Notes under the pieces: generated by a model
Database searches by the model: none
Told to the model about the DNA's origin: nothing
The model's input: the letters and a program-made list of their open reading frames with translations, nothing else
Shown: positions 16,207-23,810 of the stretch, in pieces
How the letters are laid out: each line of letters begins with the position of its first letter
How positions within the stretch are numbered: the first letter of the stretch is position 1
Position numbers and translations under genes: made by a program
Assembly (NCBI GenBank): GCA_019322815.1
Contig: JAHWIB010000004.1
Coordinates: 1-38,744 of the forward strand
DNA length: 38,744 nucleotides
Direction of reading: 5' to 3'
Source of the DNA: Candidatus Woesearchaeota archaeon
GTDB lineage: Archaea; Nanobdellota; Nanobdellia; Woesearchaeales; WJKL01

Positions 16207-16305
16207 AACACAAAGCCTTCTCTTACTACTATATATAATAGTCAGGCTTTGTGTTGGTTAATCGCGCCTTCCAGCTCTCTGTCTTGCTTACTGCTGGAAG
16301 GCGCG
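16207..16305 (+). ncRNA. Candidate structured RNA: two strong hairpins downstream of a TATA box
   Basis: In the 305-bp divergent gap between the 57-aa gene and the M29-like gene lie two perfect stems. AACACAAAGCC/GGCTTTGTGTT (16207-16217 with 16245-16255) is 11 bp. CGCGCCTTCCAGC/GCTGGAAGGCGCG (16263-16275 with 16293-16305) is 13 bp with a 17-nt loop. They are GC-rich against very AT-rich flanks. A plus-strand TATA (TATATATA around 16186-16195) is about 20-25 nt before the first stem, matching archaeal start spacing. Since both flanking genes point away, these are not terminators. A small mobile element (MITE-like) is the main alternative. No tRNA, C/D or convincing H/ACA pattern was found. 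Confidence 0.4.
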
Positions 16306-16323
16306 GAAACAAACGCGCTATAT

Positions 16324-16347
16324 ATTATTTTCAATATTGAAAATAAT
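16324..16347. repeat. 24-bp perfect AT palindrome upstream of M29-like gene
   Basis: The sequence is symmetric about 16335/16336, with half-site ATTATTTTCAAT. It lies between the candidate RNA and the TATA box (CTTTATAAAC, about 16418-16427) of the M29-like gene, roughly 75 bp upstream of that box. It could be a dimeric regulator site or part of the structured element. The remaining bases up to 16449 show only the core promoter. Confidence 0.45.
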
Positions 16348-16449
16348 TGATTTCAGAGGATGAGATGCTTGAATTCCGACGATATAGGCTTGATTATTTA
16401 TAAGCAAAAACCGAAAGCTTTATAAACTCAAAAGTAGTGACATAATCAT

Positions 16450-17526
16450 ATGCCAAATAGTGAAGGGAGTTTAGAAAAGTGTACTGACCAATTGGTTAGA
16501 TGCATGAACATAAGGGAAGGAGAGAACTTTGCCATTGTTGGAGATGATTCTACTGCATATATAATGACAGCTTTAGAGGCAAGCGCTAAGGCTGCTGGAG
16601 CTGATGCTAGATTTTATAATGTTTCTGATGAATCAAAATATGGTTCTAGACCATTTACAGATATTCCTAAGGAAATAGCAGAGGTTGTTGAAGCAGCTGC
16701 TGTTACTTTTTTTGCAGTTGAAAAGATAGCAACTCCTGAAGTTGATGAACTGCCTACATTCAGAAAGAAAGTTAGTCCGCTGGCAAAAAAGAATGGAAGA
16801 TATGGATTTCTGCCTGGTCTGAATGAAGCTGTCTTGAAGAAAGCATTTAATGTTGACTATGATGCTGTCAGGGATTTTACATTAAAGACGGGAGAAAGAT
16901 TCAAGAGATTAAAATCAGCGATCGTTACAACCATGAATGGAACATGCGCTGAATTTGAATTTGATGATGCTGATGAGAAATTTCACTGGATGGTCTCTAC
17001 AGGAGAGATCAAGAATCCAGGAGATTATGCAAATACAATACCTGCTTATCTGACAACTCATCCTGTTTCTGCATCTGGAAAATGGATTGTTGACGCTGTC
17101 TATCAGCCATTGACAACACTAGAGCAATATAAAAAAGATCCAAAAGCACTTTTAGCTGAATTAAGAAGAAATCCCATAACTTTAAGGATAAATGATGTCA
17201 ATGGAGTCAGCAGGATCACTGATGCAGTGTGCGATAATCCTGAAATACAGGCATTTGCAAGAAAAAAGATCTTTGAGACAGATGAAAATTCCAACAGAAT
17301 AGGAGAATTTGCAGTAGGCACTAATATAGAAGTTAAAGGCTTAAGCGGAGTAAATATATTAGATGAATGTGTCGGCGGAATCGTAAGGATCGGACATGGA
17401 TACGGCTACCCTGCAACAGGCGGCAATTATTACAAATCAAATATTCATGCAGATGCTTTGATCCAGAGAGCGACAATGCTGGATACAGAAAATAATGATA
17501 TTATATTGTTAGATGGAAGATTTTAA
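16450..17526 (+). CDS. M29 (aminopeptidase T)-like metallopeptidase homologue, divergent
   Basis: A 358-aa protein. It has an N-terminal Rossmann-like half (REGENFAIVGDDSTAYIMTAL, typical M29 opening at about 22-42) and a C-terminal metal site of E286 (GEFAVG), E306 (LDECVGG), H316 (RIGHGYG), H333 and D335 (NIHAD). The spacing E-20-E-10-H-17-H-x-D parallels the two paralogues, but the surrounding sequence differs clearly, so it probably has another substrate. It is the only plus-strand gene between the ligase run and the amidohydrolase/M29 pair. The ATG follows a TATA (GCTTTATAAAC) by about 25 nt. A hairpin at its 3' end may terminate it. Confidence 0.75.
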   Translation: MPNSEGSLEKCTDQLVRCMNIREGENFAIVGDDSTAYIMTALEASAKAAGADARFYNVSDESKYGSRPFTDIPKEIAEVVEAAAVTFFAVEKIATPEVDELPTFRKKVSPLAKKNGRYGFLPGLNEAVLKKAFNVDYDAVRDFTLKTGERFKRLKSAIVTTMNGTCAEFEFDDADEKFHWMVSTGEIKNPGDYANTIPAYLTTHPVSASGKWIVDAVYQPLTTLEQYKKDPKALLAELRRNPITLRINDVNGVSRITDAVCDNPEIQAFARKKIFETDENSNRIGEFAVGTNIEVKGLSGVNILDECVGGIVRIGHGYGYPATGGNYYKSNIHADALIQRATMLDTENNDIILLDGRF

Positions 17527-17566
17527 GCAAAGAATTAAGTGTTTAAATTCTATAGATTCTCTTTGC
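17527..17566 (+). terminator. Possible terminator of the M29-like gene
   Basis: GCAAAG (17527-17532) pairs with CTTTGC (17561-17566), with further A/T pairing inside, and GTTTTTG follows on the plus strand. It begins directly after the TAA stop and overlaps the end of the convergent amidohydrolase gene. The stem is short, so confidence is low. Confidence 0.3.
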
Positions 17567-18577
17567 GTTTTTGTTCATTATCTTTTCTTTAATATCTAAT
17601 TTTAGAGAAGTTTCTGCATTTATTACAGCCAATACCTGCAGATATATATTATAATAATATCTCCATGGGTTTTTCATCCTTTTGTTCATTATTGCTTTAA
17701 GATCTTTAGCAAGAGTATCATTATCAGGCCTGTTCTCAATTATCTTTGGGCTGAAGCCAAAAGGATAATCTGTTCCATACATCACTTTTGTATCTCCAAA
17801 CATATTCAATGCTGCCTGGACAGCTCTTTTGTCTATAACCATAGAAGCATCAAAGTAAATGTTTTTGCAGTCTTTTATCTTTTTCAGTTCCTTTTCAAAC
17901 CATTCAGTGCTGCCTTCCAATGATTTCTTGTAGTCATCATATCTCATTACAAAACCCCAGTAATTGAATCCAAGATGCGGGATTACTGTCCTGATATTGT
18001 AGTTCTCTCCTATCATATTTACAAATTTTATATCATCTTCATTATAGCCGTGGGATAATTCCAGGATCATTGCCAGATTGTTTTTTTCTATGAAGTCCAG
18101 AGTCTTTTCCTGGACCATCTCTTTAAGCAGAACCTCTTCTCTTCTTTTTTCAGGAACCATCCTTGGATGGAACTTGATTCCATGGAAGATTAAGCTGTGT
18201 TTTTTTGCAATCTTTAGAGTCTTGTTCAGTTCTGTTATGTTGTTCAATCCGTATAATACTCCATGGATCCCTTTTTTCATCTCTTTGATCATCAGCCTGT
18301 TATTCCACTGCTTTGGATTTATCTCCTTGAAAGGCAGAGGCAGAGGAAATCCGATCATTTCTATTTTAGAATTTGGAAATACTGGATTAAAGATATCAGG
18401 ATAAGCCATTGATGTTGTGTTTCTGAACAGTCTGTAAGAAATCGGGTGAGGCTTTGATTTTTCAGGCGGAACATTGCCTGCTTTTGCAACTGCATGAACA
18501 TGAGCGTCTATTATATTTTCAGGAACCCATTCAAGAATCTGCTTTCTAACTCTATCATGCTCTTTTTTTTCTAACAT
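17543..18577 (-). CDS. Amidohydrolase_2-type TIM-barrel metal hydrolase
   Basis: A 344-aa protein of the metal-dependent amidohydrolase superfamily. Metal ligands are visible in order: DAHVHA (HxH, residues about 24-29), GIKFHPRM (Lys/His, about 133-140), ELSHG (about 173-177), VIPHLGFN (about 199-206, His) and YGTDYPFG (Asp, about 276-283). The family hydrolyses or decarboxylates small amides and acids. It starts on the base after the stop codon of the upstream M29-like gene, so the two are translationally coupled and likely act in one pathway. The C-terminal region (YYNIYLQVLAVINAE...NAKRIY) is the usual closing helix. Substrate unknown. Confidence 0.75.
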   Translation of the reverse strand: MLEKKEHDRVRKQILEWVPENIIDAHVHAVAKAGNVPPEKSKPHPISYRLFRNTTSMAYPDIFNPVFPNSKIEMIGFPLPLPFKEINPKQWNNRLMIKEMKKGIHGVLYGLNNITELNKTLKIAKKHSLIFHGIKFHPRMVPEKRREEVLLKEMVQEKTLDFIEKNNLAMILELSHGYNEDDIKFVNMIGENYNIRTVIPHLGFNYWGFVMRYDDYKKSLEGSTEWFEKELKKIKDCKNIYFDASMVIDKRAVQAALNMFGDTKVMYGTDYPFGFSPKIIENRPDNDTLAKDLKAIMNKRMKNPWRYYYNIYLQVLAVINAETSLKLDIKEKIMNKNAKRIYRI

Positions 18578-19651
18578 CTAAATTTCTAATAATTCGTTAT
18601 CTATATAAATTTTTGGATTCTTAAAAACCTGGTCTAGATGTATAATTGCATAGATTGTTCCGCCGAACCAATGATTTGAGCCAATAGCTATATGGGCTGT
18701 TCCCAGTGTTTTTTCATCAACGATAGTTGCACCAATTATCTTTGCTTTTGGATTTATACCAATGCCTAATTCTCCTATTCTTCTTATTCCCCACGGGTGT
18801 TTTGCTTTTTTGCATGCCCAGTCTAATGTTGCTTTTAATTTTTCAGCTTCTTCTTTTCCCTCTATATCTGTTATCTCTCCATTCTCTATTGTTAATTTTA
18901 TTGGGTTTTTGATCAGTATTGTGCCTTCTTTTGTTGCAGAGCTTCCGTCAATAACAACTGTTCCAGACACATTCTTCCATTTAGGAGGGATATATACTTC
19001 TCCTGCAGGTATGTTTCCTCCTGTTCCCTGCATTTTATAGTCTCCTGCATTTGCTATTGCTTTTTTTCCTTTAATTCCTACTGACAGGTCTGTGCCTGCT
19101 TCTGTGGTTATCCTTACTTCATCTGCATTGTCTAGTTTATTTTTTATTCTCATCGCTTTTTCCTGCAGTTGATTGTAATCAACATTCATCGCTTCTAATA
19201 CATCCTTTATCTTTTCTTTTTCCAAGTTTCCAAGATTTGTTGCAGAAATAAACTTATGAAAATTTTCTTTTGTAAATGTCCTGAAGCTGTTTCCCAGGTT
19301 GCCCATCTTTCCCAATTTTTTGGACAATGATAGTATTGCAATATTATTCTGCTTAAGGTCTGCCAGTCCTTTGATCACTTTTTCATCTGCTTTTTCTCCT
19401 TTTGCCTTTGTATCCTGGAGTATAAGATGAGCATTAAGATTCAGCTCTCTTGCAGCAAGGAAATAAGAACCAGCTATGATCGGAGCTATCTTGTTTGTCT
19501 CTGTTCCTTTGTCTCCGACTATCAAGATCTCTTCTTTTTCTGCATCAAGGCAGTTCTGGAAGATCTGCTTGAAATTTTCTACATTTTCCTTGGCTTTTTC
19601 CAATAAATTGTTCTTGTCAAGCCATTCTATCGCTTCATTGCTAATTATCAT
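18578..19651 (-). CDS. M29 (aminopeptidase T)-like metallopeptidase homologue
   Basis: A 357-aa paralogue of the 14966-15913 product, with an intact metal site: E294 (GELGIGINP), E313 (VDEK), H320 (TAHIAIG), H338 and D340 (IIHLDQ). The N-terminal half has the family's KEEILIVGDKGTETNKIAP Rossmann-like segment at about 39-57. It is followed without a gap by the amidohydrolase gene. The start follows GTGGAG, a Shine-Dalgarno-like sequence 5 nt before ATG, and a TATA (GGTTTAAATAAAAC) about 30 nt upstream. Cytoplasmic; peptide or amide cleavage is inferred from the family. Confidence 0.8.
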   Translation of the reverse strand: MIISNEAIEWLDKNNLLEKAKENVENFKQIFQNCLDAEKEEILIVGDKGTETNKIAPIIAGSYFLAARELNLNAHLILQDTKAKGEKADEKVIKGLADLKQNNIAILSLSKKLGKMGNLGNSFRTFTKENFHKFISATNLGNLEKEKIKDVLEAMNVDYNQLQEKAMRIKNKLDNADEVRITTEAGTDLSVGIKGKKAIANAGDYKMQGTGGNIPAGEVYIPPKWKNVSGTVVIDGSSATKEGTILIKNPIKLTIENGEITDIEGKEEAEKLKATLDWACKKAKHPWGIRRIGELGIGINPKAKIIGATIVDEKTLGTAHIAIGSNHWFGGTIYAIIHLDQVFKNPKIYIDNELLEI

Positions 19652-19692
19652 TTTTCTCCACGAGAATTAGGAAATTTAAGTTTTATTTAAAC

Positions 19693-20085
19693 CTATTTCT
19701 TTTTTCTTATCATAGATTTTATCTTTTCAAGGTCTTTTTGTATGTCTGTGATCTCTCTTTCAGCTTTTCTGTTTACCTGGTAGTCATATTTTGCATTTAT
19801 CCTGTCTCTTTCAGCCTGCCTGTTCTGGCTCATCAGGATAATCGGAGCCTGGATAGCTGCAAGGCATGACAGGACAAAATTCAACAGAATATAAGGATAC
19901 GGATCCCATTTGTATATAAGCATAAGGCTGTTCATAAACATCCATATAGCAAGAATTATGAAGACCAGTATTATAAATGTCCAGCTTCCAACAAATAAAG
20001 TAACAACATCAGATGCTTTCTGGCCAAAAGTTAATTTTTGCTTTAATACTGGATGCTTGTTGTCTTTTTTATGAAATAATTCCAC
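19693..20085 (-). CDS. DUF1003 family membrane protein
   Basis: A 130-aa protein with the DUF1003 pattern: LTFGQKASDVVTLFVGSWTF (residues 19-38), a first membrane helix running to about 54, WDPYPYILLNFVLSCLAAIQ (about 61-80) as the second helix, then the highly conserved APIILMSQNRQAERDR and a charged coiled-coil tail. The function of the family is unknown. The start is GTG, chosen because AGGTGAT lies 4 nt upstream and the family motif begins shortly afterwards. It is a single gene. Confidence 0.9.
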   Translation of the reverse strand: MELFHKKDNKHPVLKQKLTFGQKASDVVTLFVGSWTFIILVFIILAIWMFMNSLMLIYKWDPYPYILLNFVLSCLAAIQAPIILMSQNRQAERDRINAKYDYQVNRKAEREITDIQKDLEKIKSMIRKKK

Positions 20086-20175
20086 AATATCACCTTTTTT
20101 TATTTTATGATAATTTTGTATTTTATAAAAGTTTTGATAGAAACGTTTAAATAGTTTAAATCTTAACTTGTTAAT

Positions 20176-20592
20176 ATGGCTATCAATGAGTGGAAGATCT
20201 GGAAAAAATTAGGCATTGTCAAGGAGAAAAAAGAGTATGTCAATATCGATAAGGCAATGGAGATAATTCTTGATTTTTTAAATGAAGTGAAGCCTGCTGC
20301 TGATGAGCTTGCCAAGCTTTATAACCAGTTCAATGCTTTGAGAAAGATGGAGCTGAAACTGAAGAAAGGAAAAGCAGGGGCTCATGCTATGAAAGACAAT
20401 ATGCAGAAGCAGATAAAGAAATATGACCAGGTAATCAAAGCATATGAGATGCTTGAGCTTGATACAGATGTTAATGGCGAGAGAGTCAAGAAGATTGCAG
20501 ATAAGCTGACTGAGACCGCTAGAAAATTAAAAGTAAATAAAGATCTGCTTGATAAAGTGACTAGGAGCGACCATTGGACATTTGACTGGTAG
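20176..20592 (+). CDS. Hypothetical coiled-coil protein, 138 aa
   Basis: A basic, helical 138-aa protein with heptad-like stretches (MEIILDFLNEVKPAADELAKLY, about 28-49; KKGKAGAHAMKDNMQKQIKKYD, about 63-84) and a C-terminal DHWTFDW tail. It has no signal or membrane segment. A TATA (CGTTTAAATAG) lies about 30 nt upstream of ATG. No family with known function is recognised. Confidence 0.7.
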   Translation: MAINEWKIWKKLGIVKEKKEYVNIDKAMEIILDFLNEVKPAADELAKLYNQFNALRKMELKLKKGKAGAHAMKDNMQKQIKKYDQVIKAYEMLELDTDVNGERVKKIADKLTETARKLKVNKDLLDKVTRSDHWTFDW

Positions 20593-20638
20593 GAATTTCT
20601 GCGAAATTTTAAAAATAACTTCCTAATTCTTTGGTCTT

Positions 20639-21709
20639 ATGGAAGATTTAACCAATGAGATAAAAGAAGCTCTTAAGAAAAAGAACCCTGATGTTTATCT
20701 TCGGGATAATCTTGGGATCTCAAGATCAGAAGCAAGAAAACATATTGCAAGATATCATCATGTTCAGAAGAAAAGATTTGCTCATAATCTATTTGCATCA
20801 GCAGCTGCAGCAGTAGTGCTTGGAATAGGCCTTGCTTTATATCAGTCTATTCCTTCGGATCTTCCTGCAGCCCAGGAACAGACAGCTAAGAAAAAAACAG
20901 TTGAAGATATTATTTCCAGGCATGCTTATATTGATAAAGTTATTAATCCAGAAGGAGAAGGTGATCTTTATCTTATCGGACAAAAACATTACATCTTTCG
21001 TTTTAATGAAAAAGGAAATACAACTGCTGTCCCTTCTTCAAACAAAACGATAGTTGATGTTCAGTGCGATGATTTCTTTCTTCTTAAAGACCTAATCCTT
21101 GAGTCAGAGCTGGACTTTGTGATAGGAGAATCAGAAAAGAAAAGAGAATTTGATGTCAGCGAAGAAGGTTTAGAAAAAGGAAGAATATACGGCCCGGGAA
21201 TCATGGGTTCAAGAAAAAAAGCTTTGAGATTTTTTACTAATAATCCTCATGCTATTGCCTATGAAGCTCTGAAGCACTTTTTGCCTGATAGATTTAAACT
21301 TACATCTATAGGAGAAGGAGATGTAAAGGAAAAAAGAGATGAATTAAGAGAAAGAATGAAAGAAAGAGTAAATCTTTACAGGAATACTTATGGGATTAAC
21401 GGGCGTTTAGATGTCGGTGAAGTGGCAAAGCATGATCCTGTCCTGCTTGGAATAGTAAAAGAAGACTGCGGCTTAAATAATGAGGTTAACAGATGGTATC
21501 TTTCTGAAGGCCCAAGATTAGCAGATGAACTAGGCTATAGAAATTTTGCAATAGTCATCGGACTGGGGCATCTTAGAGGGATGATGGAAGAATACAAAGG
21601 AAAAAGAAGGCTTCTTGTCATAAGGCCAAAATCTTATCCTATAAATATAAATGATATGCCTCTTGATGGATTTGAAGGCTTTAAACAACATTATGGATTT
21701 GATAAATAA
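20639..21709 (+). CDS. Membrane-anchored protein with TraB/Tiki-like domain
   Basis: A 356-aa protein. Residues 1-46 are a charged cytoplasmic part resembling a small helix-turn-helix (LGISRSEARKHIARY). A single membrane helix spans about 49-68 (LFASAAAAVVLGIGLALYQ). The remaining about 290 residues show landmarks of the TraB/Tiki/EreA-like hydrolase superfamily: GDLYLIGQKHY (about 108-118), LDFVIGES (about 159-166) and FAIVIGLGHLRGMMEEY (about 301-317), corresponding to the 'LIGTxH', 'E' and 'GxxHxxG' elements. The domain would face outside if the N-terminus is inside. The assignment is by motif order only. It lies between a coiled-coil gene and thrS. Confidence 0.5.
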   Translation: MEDLTNEIKEALKKKNPDVYLRDNLGISRSEARKHIARYHHVQKKRFAHNLFASAAAAVVLGIGLALYQSIPSDLPAAQEQTAKKKTVEDIISRHAYIDKVINPEGEGDLYLIGQKHYIFRFNEKGNTTAVPSSNKTIVDVQCDDFFLLKDLILESELDFVIGESEKKREFDVSEEGLEKGRIYGPGIMGSRKKALRFFTNNPHAIAYEALKHFLPDRFKLTSIGEGDVKEKRDELRERMKERVNLYRNTYGINGRLDVGEVAKHDPVLLGIVKEDCGLNNEVNRWYLSEGPRLADELGYRNFAIVIGLGHLRGMMEEYKGKRRLLVIRPKSYPININDMPLDGFEGFKQHYGFDK

Positions 21710-21761
21710 ATTCTTTTTTTACCGCAAATTTTAAATAGTGTATTGTTAGCTTTATCCTAAT

Positions 21762-23669
21762 ATGCTAGCAATTGAGCTTCCAGATGGAACAAAAGCAAAT
21801 ATGAAAGAAGGCAGCACATGCAGGGATGTTGCTGAGATGATTGGGATTGGGCTAGCTAAAGCTGCAGTTGCTGCTAAATTAAACGGAGAATTAGTTAGTT
21901 TAGATCATGCTCTGAAGAACAAGGATAAGGTTAGTATTGTTACTAAGGACTCTAAAGAAGGGCTTACTGTTCTTCGCCACAGCGCTTCTCATATATTAGC
22001 TTCTGCTGTGAAGAAATTATTTCCAAAAGCTAAATTAGGGATTGGGCCTGCTGTTGAAGACGGATTTTATTATGATTTTGATGTAAAAGAAAGCTTTACA
22101 CCAGCTGATTTAGCTAAGTTAGAAAAAGAGATGGAAAAAGAGATATCTAAGGATATGCCTTTTGAAAGAAAAGAGGTCTCTGTCTCTGAAGCAAAGAAGA
22201 TATTCAAGGATGAGCCTTATAAATTAGAATTGATAAAAGATCTTAAAAAGATAAGCATATACAAGCATGGAAAATTTGTTGATCTCTGCAAAGGGCCTCA
22301 TGTTGATTCTACTGGTGTTGTGAAAGCTGTTAAATTAATGAAAGTTGCAGGAGCATACTGGAAAGGAGATTCTTCTAATAAACAACTGCAGAGAATATAC
22401 GGGACTGCATTTTATGACAAGAAAGAGCTTCGTAAGTATCTTGTGTTGTTAGAAGAGGCTGAGAAAAGAGACCATAGAAAATTAGGAAAAGTGATGAATC
22501 TATTTTCTATACATGATGAAGCACCTGGAATGCCTTTTTTCCATGACAAAGGAAATTTTATCTGGGAAAAGCTGAAAGAATTTATGACTTCAGAGATGAG
22601 GGCTTTGAATTATGAGCTTAATAAGACTCCTATTATACTTAATAAAAAATTATGGCTGCAGTCAGGGCATTGGGACCACTACAAGGATAATATGTATTTC
22701 ACTAAGATAGACAAGGAAGATTATGCTGTAAAGCCTATGAACTGTCCTGGAAATTTATTGATATTTAAGACTAGGCTGCATTCTTATAAGGAGCTGCCTA
22801 TAAAAGCAGGAGAGTTTGGATTAGTGCATAGGCATGAACTTTCTGGAGTTTTATCAGGATTATTTAGAGTAAGAGTTTTTACACAAGATGATGCTCATGT
22901 TTTCTGCACAGAGGAGCAGATAAAAGAAAATGTAATTGAGATCCTTGACCTGATTGACAGGATCTATTCAACATTTGGATTTGAGTATAAGGTTGAATTA
23001 AGCACTAAGCCAGAGGATGCAATGGGAGACCCTAAGATGTGGGAGAAAGCTGAAAGGATATTATCAGAAGTTTTGAAAGAGAAGAAGATGAAATATAAAT
23101 TGAATCCTGGTGAAGGAGCATTTTACGGCCCTAAGATCGATTATCACCTTAAAGATACATTAGGAAGAATGTGGCAGTGCGGAACTGTTCAATTAGATTT
23201 TTCCATGCCTGAGAAATTCAACTTAACTTATGAAGGTGAGGATGGACGCAAGCACAGGCCTGTTATGCTTCATAGAGCTATTTATGGTTCATTGGAAAGA
23301 TTCATGGGGATTCTTATTGAACATTTTGCAGGATGGTTTCCTCTTTGGCTTAATCCATTGCAGGTTAGAGTAATTGCTGTCAATGATAGTTTTAATAATT
23401 ATGCACTTTCTGTTGTTAAAGAATTGAAGAAGAATGGAATCAGAGCTGATTTTGATGACAGAGCCGAAACAACCGGCAAGAAGGTTAGAGATTCACAGAT
23501 AGAGAAGATTCCTATAGTTCTGAATGTTGGCGAGAAAGAGAAAAAAGCAGGAACAGTTGCTGTTCGTACTAACAAAGATGGCAAGTTGAAGTTTGGTGTT
23601 AAGGTTAAAGATCTGATTTCTAAGATAAAGGAGAATGTTGAGAAAAAAAGTATTGATTTTTCTTTGTAG
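21762..23669 (+). CDS. thrS: Threonyl-tRNA synthetase, bacterial/eukaryotic-type architecture
   Basis: A 635-aa class II synthetase that charges tRNA-Thr. Domain order: TGS (1-60), editing domain with HSASH (H73, H77) and CKGPHVD, catalytic core with zinc Cys in MNCPGN, motif 2 with GLVHRHELSG...FTQDDAHVFC, motif 3 HRAIYGSLERFMGILIEHFAG, and an anticodon-binding domain (about 545-635). Most Euryarchaeota and many other archaea carry ThrRS with a DTD-like editing domain instead. This form has the HxxxH editing domain, so it was probably acquired from bacteria, as in some other archaea. A TATA (TTTTAAATAG) lies 25-34 nt upstream of ATG. Confidence 0.97.
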   Translation: MLAIELPDGTKANMKEGSTCRDVAEMIGIGLAKAAVAAKLNGELVSLDHALKNKDKVSIVTKDSKEGLTVLRHSASHILASAVKKLFPKAKLGIGPAVEDGFYYDFDVKESFTPADLAKLEKEMEKEISKDMPFERKEVSVSEAKKIFKDEPYKLELIKDLKKISIYKHGKFVDLCKGPHVDSTGVVKAVKLMKVAGAYWKGDSSNKQLQRIYGTAFYDKKELRKYLVLLEEAEKRDHRKLGKVMNLFSIHDEAPGMPFFHDKGNFIWEKLKEFMTSEMRALNYELNKTPIILNKKLWLQSGHWDHYKDNMYFTKIDKEDYAVKPMNCPGNLLIFKTRLHSYKELPIKAGEFGLVHRHELSGVLSGLFRVRVFTQDDAHVFCTEEQIKENVIEILDLIDRIYSTFGFEYKVELSTKPEDAMGDPKMWEKAERILSEVLKEKKMKYKLNPGEGAFYGPKIDYHLKDTLGRMWQCGTVQLDFSMPEKFNLTYEGEDGRKHRPVMLHRAIYGSLERFMGILIEHFAGWFPLWLNPLQVRVIAVNDSFNNYALSVVKELKKNGIRADFDDRAETTGKKVRDSQIEKIPIVLNVGEKEKKAGTVAVRTNKDGKLKFGVKVKDLISKIKENVEKKSIDFSL

Positions 23670-23716
23670 AAGTTTGAATTCTTAGTTTATAGACTCTGAG
23701 AATGTGAAATTTAGCT

Positions 23717-23746
23717 GAATTCGTATAATAAAGATTATACGAATTC
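23717..23746. terminator. Perfect 13-bp hairpin downstream of thrS
   Basis: GAATTCGTATAAT-AAAG-ATTATACGAATTC lies 48 nt after the thrS stop and 64 nt after the convergent surface gene ends on the other strand. Its convergent location fits a shared transcript end. It is AT-rich and lacks a long T-run, so it could instead be a 3' processing or stability structure. It directly precedes hairpin element copy A. Confidence 0.45.
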
Positions 23747-23749
23747 TTC

Positions 23750-23804
23750 GGCATTTTCCCGCCTTTGGATAAAGAATCTAGTGGGGAAATGCCCAAACAC
23801 TAAA
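23750..23804. repeat. Hairpin repeat element, copy A
   Basis: GGCATTTTCCC (23750-23760) pairs with GGGGAAATGCC (23783-23793), an 11-bp stem with one G-T pair, followed by CAAACACTAAA. The same layout recurs at 26047-26100 with the stem changed but still paired and the tail CCAAACACTAAA identical. Copy A lies just beyond the stop codon of the minus-strand propeller gene. It may be a mobile repeat or a structured RNA/terminator. Confidence 0.55.
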
Positions 23805-23810
23805 AACATC

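Noticed and set aside
16340..16400. Possible C/D box RNA (GATGAGA and nearby GACGA) after the palindrome.
   Set aside because: There is no proper C (RUGAUGA) and D (CUGA) pair with correct spacing.
23750..23804. Possible H/ACA guide RNA because ACA follows the hairpin in both element copies.
   Set aside because: The 22-nt loop leaves no room for a pseudouridylation pocket, upper stem and K-turn.
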